This document shows positions 17,320 to 26,255 of a stretch of 43,194 bases of DNA, piece by piece (position 1 is the first letter of the stretch; each line of letters opens with the position of its first letter). The stretch is from Frigoribacterium sp. (GTDB lineage Bacteria > Actinomycetota > Actinomycetes > Actinomycetales > Microbacteriaceae). The notes under the pieces were generated by a model. The model was not told the origin of the DNA. It worked only from the letters and a program-made list of their open reading frames with translations, and did not search any database. A program made the translations under genes and the position numbers. The DNA lies in the NCBI GenBank assembly GCA_025408445.1, contig JANYIZ010000034.1, positions 1 to 43,194 of the forward strand, given 5' to 3'.

Positions 17320-19967
17320 TTGGGGCAGGCCCCACCCGGATCAGTTCCGTCGGGCTTGCCGTAGACAGTCAGCGTGATCGGATCACTCTTCGAGGCGGCT
17401 GACCCGGAAGACGGGTTCGACGCTTGCACGACACACATGCTGTCGGTCTGCCCGGGCAGCGGGTTACCCTTCGCCCATTGATAGCTGATCTTGCCGGTGT
17501 CAAAACCAGCGCTGGCTATCGCTGCGTCGGCCACCTGGCGGGTAAGCCCGGTCACTTTCGGCATCTTGGTGGCGAGGCTTCCGTCACTGGTGAACACCGT
17601 GATATCAGAGCCGGAAGGTACCTTTGAGCCCGCATCGGGGTCCGTGCGGGTAATGCGTCCGGCGGGCTGTCCGGAGGCCTCCGCACCGCCGTCGGTGTAC
17701 TGGAACTTCAAGCTGGTCAGTAGTTTCTGGGCCTGGTCGGCGGTCTGGCCGGCGAGATTCGGGACGATGGCGGAGGAGCCGCCGAACATTGCGGGGGACG
17801 GGTCCGGGAATGCCCGGTCACCCTTGTAGGTGACCGTCGCATTCATCGACTTCACCAACGACTTCATGATCGCGAATCGTGAGGAATAGTAGTAGTTCTG
17901 GCGGGTGGTGGGGTTAACGAACTTAGCCAGGCTGACCGGAGCACTGTCGAGGTTGCCGGTCCAGACCGAAGATCCGACCTTCGTAGTGGTGGATATCACC
18001 CAGTCCTGATGTCTCGTGGGGGAGGTTCCGGTCTTTCCGCCGATCGCCACTCCGTCGCGCGGATTCGACTGTGCACTGGTGCCGCCCGTCATACTTCCCG
18101 CCATTGCGTTCGCCACGCCCGCCGCCACATCCGCGCTCAGGGCCTGGTTGCAGGTGACGGGCTGCCCGGCCAGTTCCTTACCAGCGGCATTGACGATCTT
18201 GGTGATGATGATCGGGTCACAGTGCAGGCCAGCACCGCCGATGGTAGCGGCGACGCCAGCCATCGTGAGCGGTGCCTGCTCATTGGTGCCGAGGATATTC
18301 GACGGCCCGACGTGCAGGTCTCCCTTGAAGTCGGCTCGGTGCGCACCCATTGTCTTGGCCGTGTCCCGGATGGCGCACAGGTCCTGCTGGGTGGCCATCT
18401 GCATGAAAGCATTGTTGACCGATGCCATCAGTGCGGCCTTCACCGTCATGTAGCCGCCCCCGGAGTTGCTGTCGTTGTCGAGCGGGTAGGAAATGGGGAT
18501 GGATCCGGGGTCGCACGGTGCCGAGAATTGCTTGGCAGTGTAGGTCTGCGGCCCGTGGCCATCGACGAGGTCGTAAAGTCCGTGTCCGGTAGCTAACCAG
18601 TTGGCCAGGTCGATGACCTTGTAGGTCGAGCCGGTTTCGAAACCGCTCGCCCCCCCGTACGGTGCGTCGACGCTCAGGTTGTACGCCGTCGTGGCGGTGG
18701 CGTCGGGGGCGGCGCCATCGTCGAAGATCCTGTTCTGGGCCATTACCAGGATCTTGCCGGTGCCGATCTCGACCGTGTTTGCGGTCGCGCCCAGCTTGAA
18801 CCGAGTTTCTTCCGCCGGCGCCTGGGTTTCGAGTACTGTCTGCGCCTGGTCGGTGAGGTCGAGGTCGATCGTGGTGTAGATCTTGTACCCGCCCTTGTCC
18901 CAATTGGCGCGTCGTTCGGCCGCGTTGGCTCCGAGGGACTGCACAACGGGAGCGGCACCGAGGTCTACCGGGAGGTTATCCGCCGCTTTGATCACGCCGA
19001 GCGCGTAGTCGCAGGCCGCTGCCGCACTCAGGTGTGTTGCGGTGCGGCATCCGTTATTCGGAGCGCTTGGCTTGATGTAGGACTCGATCGTGGTCGCGAC
19101 GGCGTCGTCATGCTGCTTTTGAGTGATGTCCTTCGAACCGAGCATCGCATCAAGAATCTGGTCGCGGCGCACCTTGTTGGCGGGGTAGGTCTTGGGGCTG
19201 GCGAGTCCCTGGCTATTGGGATTCTGCACGATCGCGAGGAGACTCGCGGCCTGGGGCAGTGTCACATCTTTCGCGTGAACACTGAAGTACTGCAATGCCG
19301 CCGATTCGACCCCGTATGTCGTTGAGCCCATTCCGACGATGTTGAGGTAACCGAGCAGGACCTCTTTCTTCGTGTAGGCCTTGTCGAGGCCGATCGCCAG
19401 TTTCATTTCCTTGAGCTTGCGGTCGTAGGAATAGCCGTTGGCCTGCTTGATCGCATCGTCGCGCTGCTTGGCTTGGTTGTCACCGGTGTAAACGGCGGTA
19501 AAGGCCTGTTGCACGAGGATGTTCTTCACGAGTTGCATGTCGAGGGTGGAGCTTCCGCTCTGCTGGCCACCCTGTCCGTTCTTGACCACGGCGCGGGCTA
19601 TCGACTGCACGTCGACGCCACCATGCGTGTAAAACCGTCGGTCCTCGCCGTCGACCGCGGCCTGCTTGAGCAGCGGCGACACCGCATCCCAGCCCACTAC
19701 CTGGCGGTTCTGCTTATAAATCGTGGCGAGGAGCACGGGCTGGCCGCCGCTGTTCGCATAAATCTGGTTTTGCTGGGCCTGCTCGCCGATCTTTATGGAG
19801 TCGGGCAGGTTCTCAAAAATATCGATGGAGCCCTGCGCCGTCATGCTCGTGACGGCGATGGCCGGTGTGACCATCGCGGTGACCAGAACGCCGGCGAGAA
19901 CACTGAACCCGACGAGGCCGAGCACCCCTCCGAGCACGCGGGACGGCTTCAAATTTTGGGCGGACAT
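17316..19967 (-). CDS. ponA: Class A penicillin-binding protein with PASTA domains
   Basis: A bifunctional peptidoglycan synthase of 883 residues. An N-terminal signal anchor lies at about 12-40. The glycosyltransferase domain has GEDRRFYTHGG with Glu108, GSSTLDMQLVKN in place of the common GGSTITQQ, and KEMKLAIGLDKAYTKKEVLLGYLN. The transpeptidase domain has the three motifs S447-T-Y-K450, S516-V-N518 and K645-T-G-T. Two C-terminal PASTA domains follow (about 735-795 and 801-870). This is a PonA2-like protein; PASTA modules bind muropeptides or beta-lactams. The ATG has TACCCT six bases before it and a perfect TTGACA 14 bases further up. The downstream phosphoesterase is coupled. The gene symbol is by similarity. 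Confidence 0.95.
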   Translation of the reverse strand: MSAQNLKPSRVLGGVLGLVGFSVLAGVLVTAMVTPAIAVTSMTAQGSIDIFENLPDSIKIGEQAQQNQIYANSGGQPVLLATIYKQNRQVVGWDAVSPLLKQAAVDGEDRRFYTHGGVDVQSIARAVVKNGQGGQQSGSSTLDMQLVKNILVQQAFTAVYTGDNQAKQRDDAIKQANGYSYDRKLKEMKLAIGLDKAYTKKEVLLGYLNIVGMGSTTYGVESAALQYFSVHAKDVTLPQAASLLAIVQNPNSQGLASPKTYPANKVRRDQILDAMLGSKDITQKQHDDAVATTIESYIKPSAPNNGCRTATHLSAAAACDYALGVIKAADNLPVDLGAAPVVQSLGANAAERRANWDKGGYKIYTTIDLDLTDQAQTVLETQAPAEETRFKLGATANTVEIGTGKILVMAQNRIFDDGAAPDATATTAYNLSVDAPYGGASGFETGSTYKVIDLANWLATGHGLYDLVDGHGPQTYTAKQFSAPCDPGSIPISYPLDNDSNSGGGYMTVKAALMASVNNAFMQMATQQDLCAIRDTAKTMGAHRADFKGDLHVGPSNILGTNEQAPLTMAGVAATIGGAGLHCDPIIITKIVNAAGKELAGQPVTCNQALSADVAAGVANAMAGSMTGGTSAQSNPRDGVAIGGKTGTSPTRHQDWVISTTTKVGSSVWTGNLDSAPVSLAKFVNPTTRQNYYYSSRFAIMKSLVKSMNATVTYKGDRAFPDPSPAMFGGSSAIVPNLAGQTADQAQKLLTSLKFQYTDGGAEASGQPAGRITRTDPDAGSKVPSGSDITVFTSDGSLATKMPKVTGLTRQVADAAIASAGFDTGKISYQWAKGNPLPGQTDSMCVVQASNPSSGSAASKSDPITLTVYGKPDGTDPGGACPK

Positions 19968-19973
19968 AGGATC

Positions 19974-19999
19974 AGGGTAAGGGATAACCGCCCTGTCAA
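19974..19999 (-). promoter_or_regulatory. Probable ponA promoter, leaderless
   Basis: On the minus strand TTGACA (19999-19994) is followed after 14 bases by TACCCT (19979-19974), which ends six bases before the ATG at 19967. The -10 position suggests a leaderless transcript. The spacing between the two boxes is shorter than the usual 16-18, so the -35 assignment is less sure than the -10. Confidence 0.5.
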
Positions 20000-20017
20000 A
20001 CCTGAAGGGATGCCCAA

Positions 20018-20179
20018 ATGACCACGTGGGAATACGTCACGACTCCACTTATCGTTCACAGTACCGCCGCGATTCTCAACAACTGGGGGTCTGAGGGCTG
20101 GGAGCTCGTGCAGGTCGTGACCGGGCCGGAAGGCGGGCTCGTCGCCTACTTCAAGCGCGAGAAAAAGGAAGCGAACTGA
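20018..20179 (+). CDS. Small DUF4177-like protein
   Basis: A 53-residue protein that is easily missed because of its size: MTTWEYVTTPLIVHSTAAIL, then NNWGSEGWELVQVV, then TGPEGGLVAYFKREK. The pattern W-E-Y ... LNxxGxEGWELV ... GxxxYFKR is typical of DUF4177-type small actinobacterial proteins. AAGGGA stands upstream of the ATG. Its stop and the next start overlap in TGATG, so it is translationally coupled to the RidA gene, a pairing I recall as conserved in Actinobacteria (for example Rv3678A-Rv3678c). Function unknown. Confidence 0.85.
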   Translation: MTTWEYVTTPLIVHSTAAILNNWGSEGWELVQVVTGPEGGLVAYFKREKKEAN

Positions 20180-20640
20180 TGCCACTCATCGCCGACCGTC
20201 TCGCTATTTTGGGGCTCGAGCTGCCGTCGCTCGCGACACCAGCCGGCGCCTACATCCCCGCGGTAGTGAGCGGCAATCTCGTGTTCACCTCTGGCCAGTT
20301 GCCTTTCGTGTCGGGAGCGCTTCCTGCCACCGGGAAAGTCGGGGGTACCGTCTCGCCGGAGGACGCCAAGACCTGCGCCGCCACCTCTGTACTCAACGCC
20401 CTCGCCGCGGTGCAGTTTGCGATCGGATCCCTGGATCGGGTGACCCGTATCGTCAAGGTGGTGGGCTTCGTCGCATCCGAACCCTCTTTCACCGGCCAGC
20501 CGGGAGTGATCAACGGGGCATCGGAGCTGCTCGGCGAGATCTTCGGCGATGCGGGCGTGCATGCGCGCAGTGCCGTCGGCGTAGCTGTGCTTCCGCTCGA
20601 CTCTCCCGTCGAGGTGGAACTGATCGTCGAGTTCGCGTAG
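20179..20640 (+). CDS. RidA-family protein
   Basis: A 153-residue member of the RidA/YjgF family. Classic RidA hydrolyses reactive enamine/imine intermediates from amino-acid metabolism. Seen: ATPAGAYIPAVVSGNLVFTSGQLPFVSGALPATGKVGG at the trimer/active-site side, CAATSVLNALAAVQFAIGSLDRVTRIVKVVGFVAS, and the end block HARSAVGVAVLPLDSPVEVELIVEFA. The conserved catalytic Arg of RidA (usually in a 'xxxRxxVxVxxLP' context) is present as ARSAVGVAVLP. The ATG shares a base with the previous stop. Only six bases separate its stop from the convergent acs stop, and I see no terminator there. Confidence 0.9.
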   Translation: MPLIADRLAILGLELPSLATPAGAYIPAVVSGNLVFTSGQLPFVSGALPATGKVGGTVSPEDAKTCAATSVLNALAAVQFAIGSLDRVTRIVKVVGFVASEPSFTGQPGVINGASELLGEIFGDAGVHARSAVGVAVLPLDSPVEVELIVEFA

Positions 20641-20646
20641 ACCCGA

Positions 20647-22617
<1,971 letters not shown>

Positions 22618-22755
22618 CGGTATCCCTCGCGCTGGCGCAGGCGTCGATGCCCACGCGAAATCGTGATCCGATCCTAAACCGCCCTGGAGTTACGCCCGAT
22701 TGCGGGACGTCGCACGCGCAGTCTGGGAGTGTCGCCTTCTCGAGGTGATTGTCTC

Positions 22756-22783
22756 TTGCGCGGCGGGGCTGCCGGAGTACAAT
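22756..22783 (+). promoter_or_regulatory. Promoter of the 6C RNA
   Basis: TTGCGC (22756-22761) and TACAAT (22778-22783) are separated by 16 bases, a good match to a housekeeping promoter. Transcription would start near 22790, shortly before the first hairpin of the 6C RNA. Confidence 0.65.
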
Positions 22784-22789
22784 TGAGGA

Positions 22790-22886
22790 CGTTGAATGCA
22801 AATTCGACAAGCAACGCGCAGTGATTCCCCCCAATCCAGCGTTGCTGTGGCGGCGCCGGTTCCCCCCAACAGGCGCCGCCCCTCTC
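22790..22886 (+). ncRNA. 6C small RNA
   Basis: Two neighbouring hairpins each expose a run of six C in the loop. Hairpin 1 pairs AGCAACGC (22810-22817) with GCGTTGCT (22839-22846) and has CCCCCC at 22827-22832. Hairpin 2 pairs GGCGGCGCC (22849-22857) with GGCGCCGCC (22872-22880) and has CCCCCC at 22862-22867; it can also serve as terminator, followed by CCTCTCGTT. Both loops read TTCCCCCCAA. This is the defining structure of the 6C RNA of Actinobacteria (B11 in M. tuberculosis), a regulator that acts through its C-rich loops on G-rich target mRNAs. In M. tuberculosis it also lies next to the Tad locus, as here. The ends are estimates from the promoter and the second stem. Confidence 0.9.
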
Positions 22887-23029
22887 GTTAACCCTCATCG
22901 TTAGCAGGGTGCCCTGGGGGTTGTGTACCGGGTGCTTGCGGGCCGAGCCCTCTCCTCCTCCCCCGGTGAGCCTGTGCCGCTCTCTCCACCGTGCGCCACC
23001 ACGCCCGCCCCGCCACCCTGACGACGTTC

Positions 23030-23035
23030 TACCGT
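23030..23035 (+). promoter_or_regulatory. Probable -10 element, leaderless tadA transcript
   Basis: TACCGT ends six bases before ATG 23042. No ribosome binding site precedes either this ATG or the GTG at 22991, so a leaderless start at 23042 explains the sequence best. Confidence 0.45.
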
Positions 23036-23041
23036 CGTTCG

Positions 23042-24139
23042 ATGCTGATAGCCGATCCCATCGATCCGTCCCCCTCACTCGCATCGAGCCGCGATCCATT
23101 CGTCGCGAAACGGCCGGGATCGAGCCCTGGTGCCATCCTCCCCGTCGCTCAGGTGCCCATCGTTCCCCTGCGGCGCCTCTCGCATGCGGGCCTCGAGCTC
23201 GATGAATTCGGCCCGCTGTCATCGTTTGTTTCGGACGCAGCAGTGACCGATGTCTTCGTCAACGGACCAACAGAAGTCTGGGTCGACCGGGGGCACGGCG
23301 CGATCCGCCAGGAACTCGCGCTTTTTGACGAGGGAATGCTGCGCGAGCTCGCGGTGCGGCTGATCGGGCTCGGCGGGCGGCATATCGACGAGTCGACGCC
23401 CTGCGTGGACGTGCGCCTGCACGACGGTATCCGGATCCACGCGGTGCTTCCTCCGATCTCGATTCACGGCACGCTTCTTTCTATCCGGCTACCGCGGGTG
23501 CAGCGACTCGGTCTCGACGATCTTGCTTCGACCGGTTTCTTCTCGACGGTCGACTTCGAGACGGTGTCAGAACTCGTCTCTCGGAGACAGAACCTGCTCA
23601 TCACCGGAGCGGGTGGAAGCGGAAAGACCACCCTGCTCGCGGCGCTGCTGTCGAGCGCGGCTCCCGGTGACCGAATCATCGCCATCGAGGACGTGGGCGA
23701 GCTGCGCGTGGCTCATCCGCATTTCGTGTCACTCGAAGCGCGACAGGCGAATCTCGAGGGGGCTGGGCAGGTGGGGCTTGAGCGACTGGTGCGGGAAGCA
23801 CTGCGGATGCGCCCCGATCGGCTTGTGCTCGGCGAGTGTCGCGGGGCAGAGATCCGCGAGCTGCTCGCCGCGCTCAACACCGGGCACGACGGCGGAGCCG
23901 GCACTCTTCACGCCAACTCCCTTGACGACGTCCCGGCGCGCATAGAAGCGCTCGGGGCACTCGCGGGCCTGAGCCCGACGGCCATCGCGCGCCAGACCGT
24001 CAGCGCTATCGGCACCGTCCTGCACCTCGAACGCGACCGGGATACCCGGCGGCTCGCCCAGATCGGGCGGTTCGAACTCGACCGCCGTGACCGTCTGCGC
24101 ATGGTGGAGTGCACGACGGAGTCCCGTGCGACGGCGTAG
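23042..24139 (+). CDS. tadA: Tad/CpaF-type secretion ATPase
   Basis: A 365-residue type II/IV secretion ATPase of the CpaF/TadA family that powers assembly of Flp-like pili. From ATG 23042 the N-terminal domain includes LSHAGLELDEFGPLSSFVSDAAVTDVFVNGPTEVWVDRG and RIHAVLPPISIHGTLLSIRLPR. Walker A is GAGGSGKT (189-196). The aspartate-rich box is AIEDVGELRV, Walker B is RPDRLVLGECRG, and the His box is LNTGHDGGAGTLHANS. The start is chosen for a TACCGT element six bases upstream; a GTG at 22991 is the alternative. The 3' end overlaps the next gene. Mycobacterial loci have a CpaE/Ssd gene before this one; none is seen here. Confidence 0.9.
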   Translation: MLIADPIDPSPSLASSRDPFVAKRPGSSPGAILPVAQVPIVPLRRLSHAGLELDEFGPLSSFVSDAAVTDVFVNGPTEVWVDRGHGAIRQELALFDEGMLRELAVRLIGLGGRHIDESTPCVDVRLHDGIRIHAVLPPISIHGTLLSIRLPRVQRLGLDDLASTGFFSTVDFETVSELVSRRQNLLITGAGGSGKTTLLAALLSSAAPGDRIIAIEDVGELRVAHPHFVSLEARQANLEGAGQVGLERLVREALRMRPDRLVLGECRGAEIRELLAALNTGHDGGAGTLHANSLDDVPARIEALGALAGLSPTAIARQTVSAIGTVLHLERDRDTRRLAQIGRFELDRRDRLRMVECTTESRATA

Positions 24140-25058
24140 TCGTGCCGCGGATCTCGAGCCGCTCGCGGCTGTGGTGCAGCGCCTCGGGGTGCTACTCGCG
24201 GCGGGTGTGGCACCCGCTTCGGGCTGGGCTTATGTGGCCGAAGCGGCTCGAGGGAATGCCGCGACCGGAGCGCAGGAGGTGGCAGAGTCTGCCGCGCGGG
24301 GTGACTCCATTTCCGCAGCGATCATCACCGTTGCCCGGTCCAACGGGGCGGAGATAACGGCTTGGCGCGGACTCGCAGCGGCGTGGCTCGTGGCCAGCGA
24401 TGCCGGAGCGCCCCTGGCCGCCACCCTCGCCGATCTTGCCGGATCCCTCCGCTCCCTCGCCCAAAACCAGCGGGATCTTGAGACCGCGCTCGCTGGCCCG
24501 GTAGCCACCGCGCGGATGGTCATGGTGCTTCCCGTGGTCGGTATCCTGTTCGGTATCGCCCTTGGCTTCGACTCACTCCGGATCCTCTTCACGACTTCGC
24601 CCGGTCTGGTGTGTCTTGCACTGGGCATCTCCCTGATGCTCCTCGCGCAGCTCTGGAATCGCCGACTCATGCGCCGCGCACGACCCACCCACCTGACTCC
24701 GGGTCTCGCGCTCGACCTCATGGCGATCGCGGTCTCGGGCGGAGCATCCCTGATGCGCGCTCGGCGTGCCGTGGCCGATGCCCGCGAAACCTGCGGAATC
24801 GGTGACGACGGCAGCGAGGCTGCGATCGAGGACGTACTTGCACTCAGCAGCCGGGCGGGTATCCCGGCGGCAGCGCTGCTGCGAAGCGAGGCGACCGAGG
24901 CGCGACGGATGGCTCGCAGTACCGGGGAGCGCACGGCCGCGACGCTCGCGGTGACTCTTATGCTGCCGCTCGGGTTGTGCATCCTGCCCGCATTCATGTT
25001 GCTCGGTGTCGCGCCGTTGCTGATCGCCGTCGTCTCGTCCACAGTCACCGGATTGTGA
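24126..25058 (+). CDS. Type II secretion F-family protein, fused TadB/TadC type
   Basis: A 310-residue membrane platform protein. It starts at GTG 24126, with CGGAG four bases upstream, inside the 3' end of tadA. Two T2SSF-like units can be seen. The first (about 15-150) holds VVQRLGVLLAAGVAPASGWAYVAEAA, WRGLAAAWLVASDAGAPLAATLADLA and the membrane segment MVLPVVGILFGIALGF. The second (about 195-310) holds LALDLMAIAVSGGASLMRARRAV, LLRSEATEARRMARSTGERTAATLAVTLMLPLGLCILPAFMLLGV. In mycobacteria the two halves are separate genes (as I recall Rv3658c and Rv3657c); here one short gene carries both. It anchors the pilus machine in the membrane and works with TadA. Confidence 0.85.
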   Translation: MRRRSRAADLEPLAAVVQRLGVLLAAGVAPASGWAYVAEAARGNAATGAQEVAESAARGDSISAAIITVARSNGAEITAWRGLAAAWLVASDAGAPLAATLADLAGSLRSLAQNQRDLETALAGPVATARMVMVLPVVGILFGIALGFDSLRILFTTSPGLVCLALGISLMLLAQLWNRRLMRRARPTHLTPGLALDLMAIAVSGGASLMRARRAVADARETCGIGDDGSEAAIEDVLALSSRAGIPAAALLRSEATEARRMARSTGERTAATLAVTLMLPLGLCILPAFMLLGVAPLLIAVVSSTVTGL

Positions 25059-25163
25059 TTTCTCTTCACCGATGCCGGGGTGCCGGGGTGTGGAAAGCAG
25101 GGCCTGCCGCACCATTGACGTGTCCGGCAGCCCACCGGTCACACGACGAGAGGAATGTGAACT

Positions 25164-25355
25164 ATGAAGAGACTTCGCGCGCGGCTACGTCTGGGAGAGC
25201 TACATCGGGAGGAGGGCGCGGCCACGGCCGAATACGCGATCGCCACCATGGCAGCCGTGGGATTCGCGGGGCTGCTCGTCGCGATCCTGCGCAGCGACGA
25301 GGTGCGTGGCATGCTCACCGAGCTCGTGCATCGTGCGCTCACCTTCGCGGGCTGA
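25164..25355 (+). CDS. DUF4244 / Flp-like prepilin
   Basis: A 63-residue small protein: a basic N-terminus (MKRLRARLRLGELHREEG), then G18-AATA-EY, which matches the Flp prepilin cleavage pattern G-x4-E-Y, then one hydrophobic helix (AIATMAAVGFAGLLVAIL) and a short C-terminus. GAGGAATG precedes the ATG. By context and pattern it should be the pilin or a pseudopilin processed by a prepilin peptidase, which is not encoded in this window. DUF4244 proteins are the usual third element of minimal actinobacterial Tad loci. Confidence 0.85.
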   Translation: MKRLRARLRLGELHREEGAATAEYAIATMAAVGFAGLLVAILRSDEVRGMLTELVHRALTFAG

Positions 25356-25698
25356 ACACCGCCCCCGCCAGGTTCGCCGAGAGCGCGGCAGCGTGACGGC
25401 TGAATTTGCGACCGTCATCCCTGCCGTGCTCCTCGTGCTCGCGGCCTGCCTCTCCGGGATGCAGCTCTCCACCCAACAAATCCGGCTTCAACAGGTCGCG
25501 GCGACGGCCGCGCGAAGTGTTGCTCGTGGGGAGCCTCCGGGGGCGGCATCCGCGATCGTGAGGGGAGCGAACCTCCGGGTAGAGCATCGCGGAGAGCTGG
25601 TCTGCGTCACGGCATCCGCTCTCGGGTCGACGGTCGTGCGGCTGATCAGTGCGTTCACGGTGAGTGCGTCGAGTTGTGCGTTCGACGGGGGAAGGTGA
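25333..25698 (+). CDS. TadE-like pseudopilin
   Basis: A 121-residue protein with a charged N-terminus (RQVRRERG), the TadE-like motif G-SVTA-EF, and a hydrophobic helix (ATVIPAVLLVLAACLSGMQL), followed by a short domain with two Cys (LVCVTASALG and ASSCAFDGG). This is the common TadE layout. The start is uncertain: GTG 25333 overlaps the preceding gene by 23 bases and keeps the basic leader, while GTG 25393 would begin at the membrane motif itself and lose it. The gene is packed tightly between its neighbours; the next starts seven bases after its stop. Confidence 0.75.
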   Translation: MRSPSRAEHRPRQVRRERGSVTAEFATVIPAVLLVLAACLSGMQLSTQQIRLQQVAATAARSVARGEPPGAASAIVRGANLRVEHRGELVCVTASALGSTVVRLISAFTVSASSCAFDGGR

Positions 25699-25704
25699 CC
25701 GGCG

Positions 25705-26091
25705 ATGCGCGACGCGGTGGCGAGTGAGAGGGGCTCCGGGTCTATCCTCGCGGTGGCGATCGTCGCTGCGGTGCTCATGCTGTTCTCGCTCGTGCTGCCG
25801 GTCGCCACAGTTTTATCGGCGCACCAGCGAGTGGCTGGAGCAGCGGATGCATCGGCGCTCGCCGCAGCGGATATCGCGGTCGGCATCCGCGCCGGAAGCC
25901 CGTGCCCCATAGCCGCTACCGTTGCCGCCGCGAACAACGCACGACTGGACGGATGTCTCGTCGACGGCACCACAGCCACAGTGCGGGTCACCGCTTCCGT
26001 GCTCGGTTTCGAGGTGTCCGCACGGGCAACGGCGGGCCGCCCAATCGGCCGGCGGAGTGGGCGTACCCATGACGCCGAGGGCGCGCAATGA
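25705..26091 (+). CDS. TadE/TadG-like secretion-neighbourhood protein
   Basis: A 128-residue protein from ATG 25705: MRDAVASERGSGSILAVAIV, then AAVLMLFSLVLPVATVLSAHQRVAGAADASALAAADIAVG. The ERGSGSILAVA start followed by one helix and 'RxxxAADxSALAAA' matches the Rv3654c-like family that closes actinobacterial Tad loci. One pair of Cys (SPCPIAA and DGCLV) probably forms an extracytoplasmic disulfide. It is the last gene of the operon; 164 bases follow before topA. A basic, unstructured end (RPIGRRSGRTHDAEGAQ) is visible. Confidence 0.82.
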   Translation: MRDAVASERGSGSILAVAIVAAVLMLFSLVLPVATVLSAHQRVAGAADASALAAADIAVGIRAGSPCPIAATVAAANNARLDGCLVDGTTATVRVTASVLGFEVSARATAGRPIGRRSGRTHDAEGAQ

Positions 26092-26255
26092 CGCCGCTGT
26101 CATGTTTCTGTGTGTATGGTGTGCGTGTCGGGACTACAACCGATATCTCCGACTCGCGATGCGTATCATCGGCGGTGCCGCCCTACGCTGAGCGAGGTTT
26201 GGTTTCACCCGGAGACCCACAGAGGCGGCGCGAGTCGCAGTAGTCGAGGAGTCAA

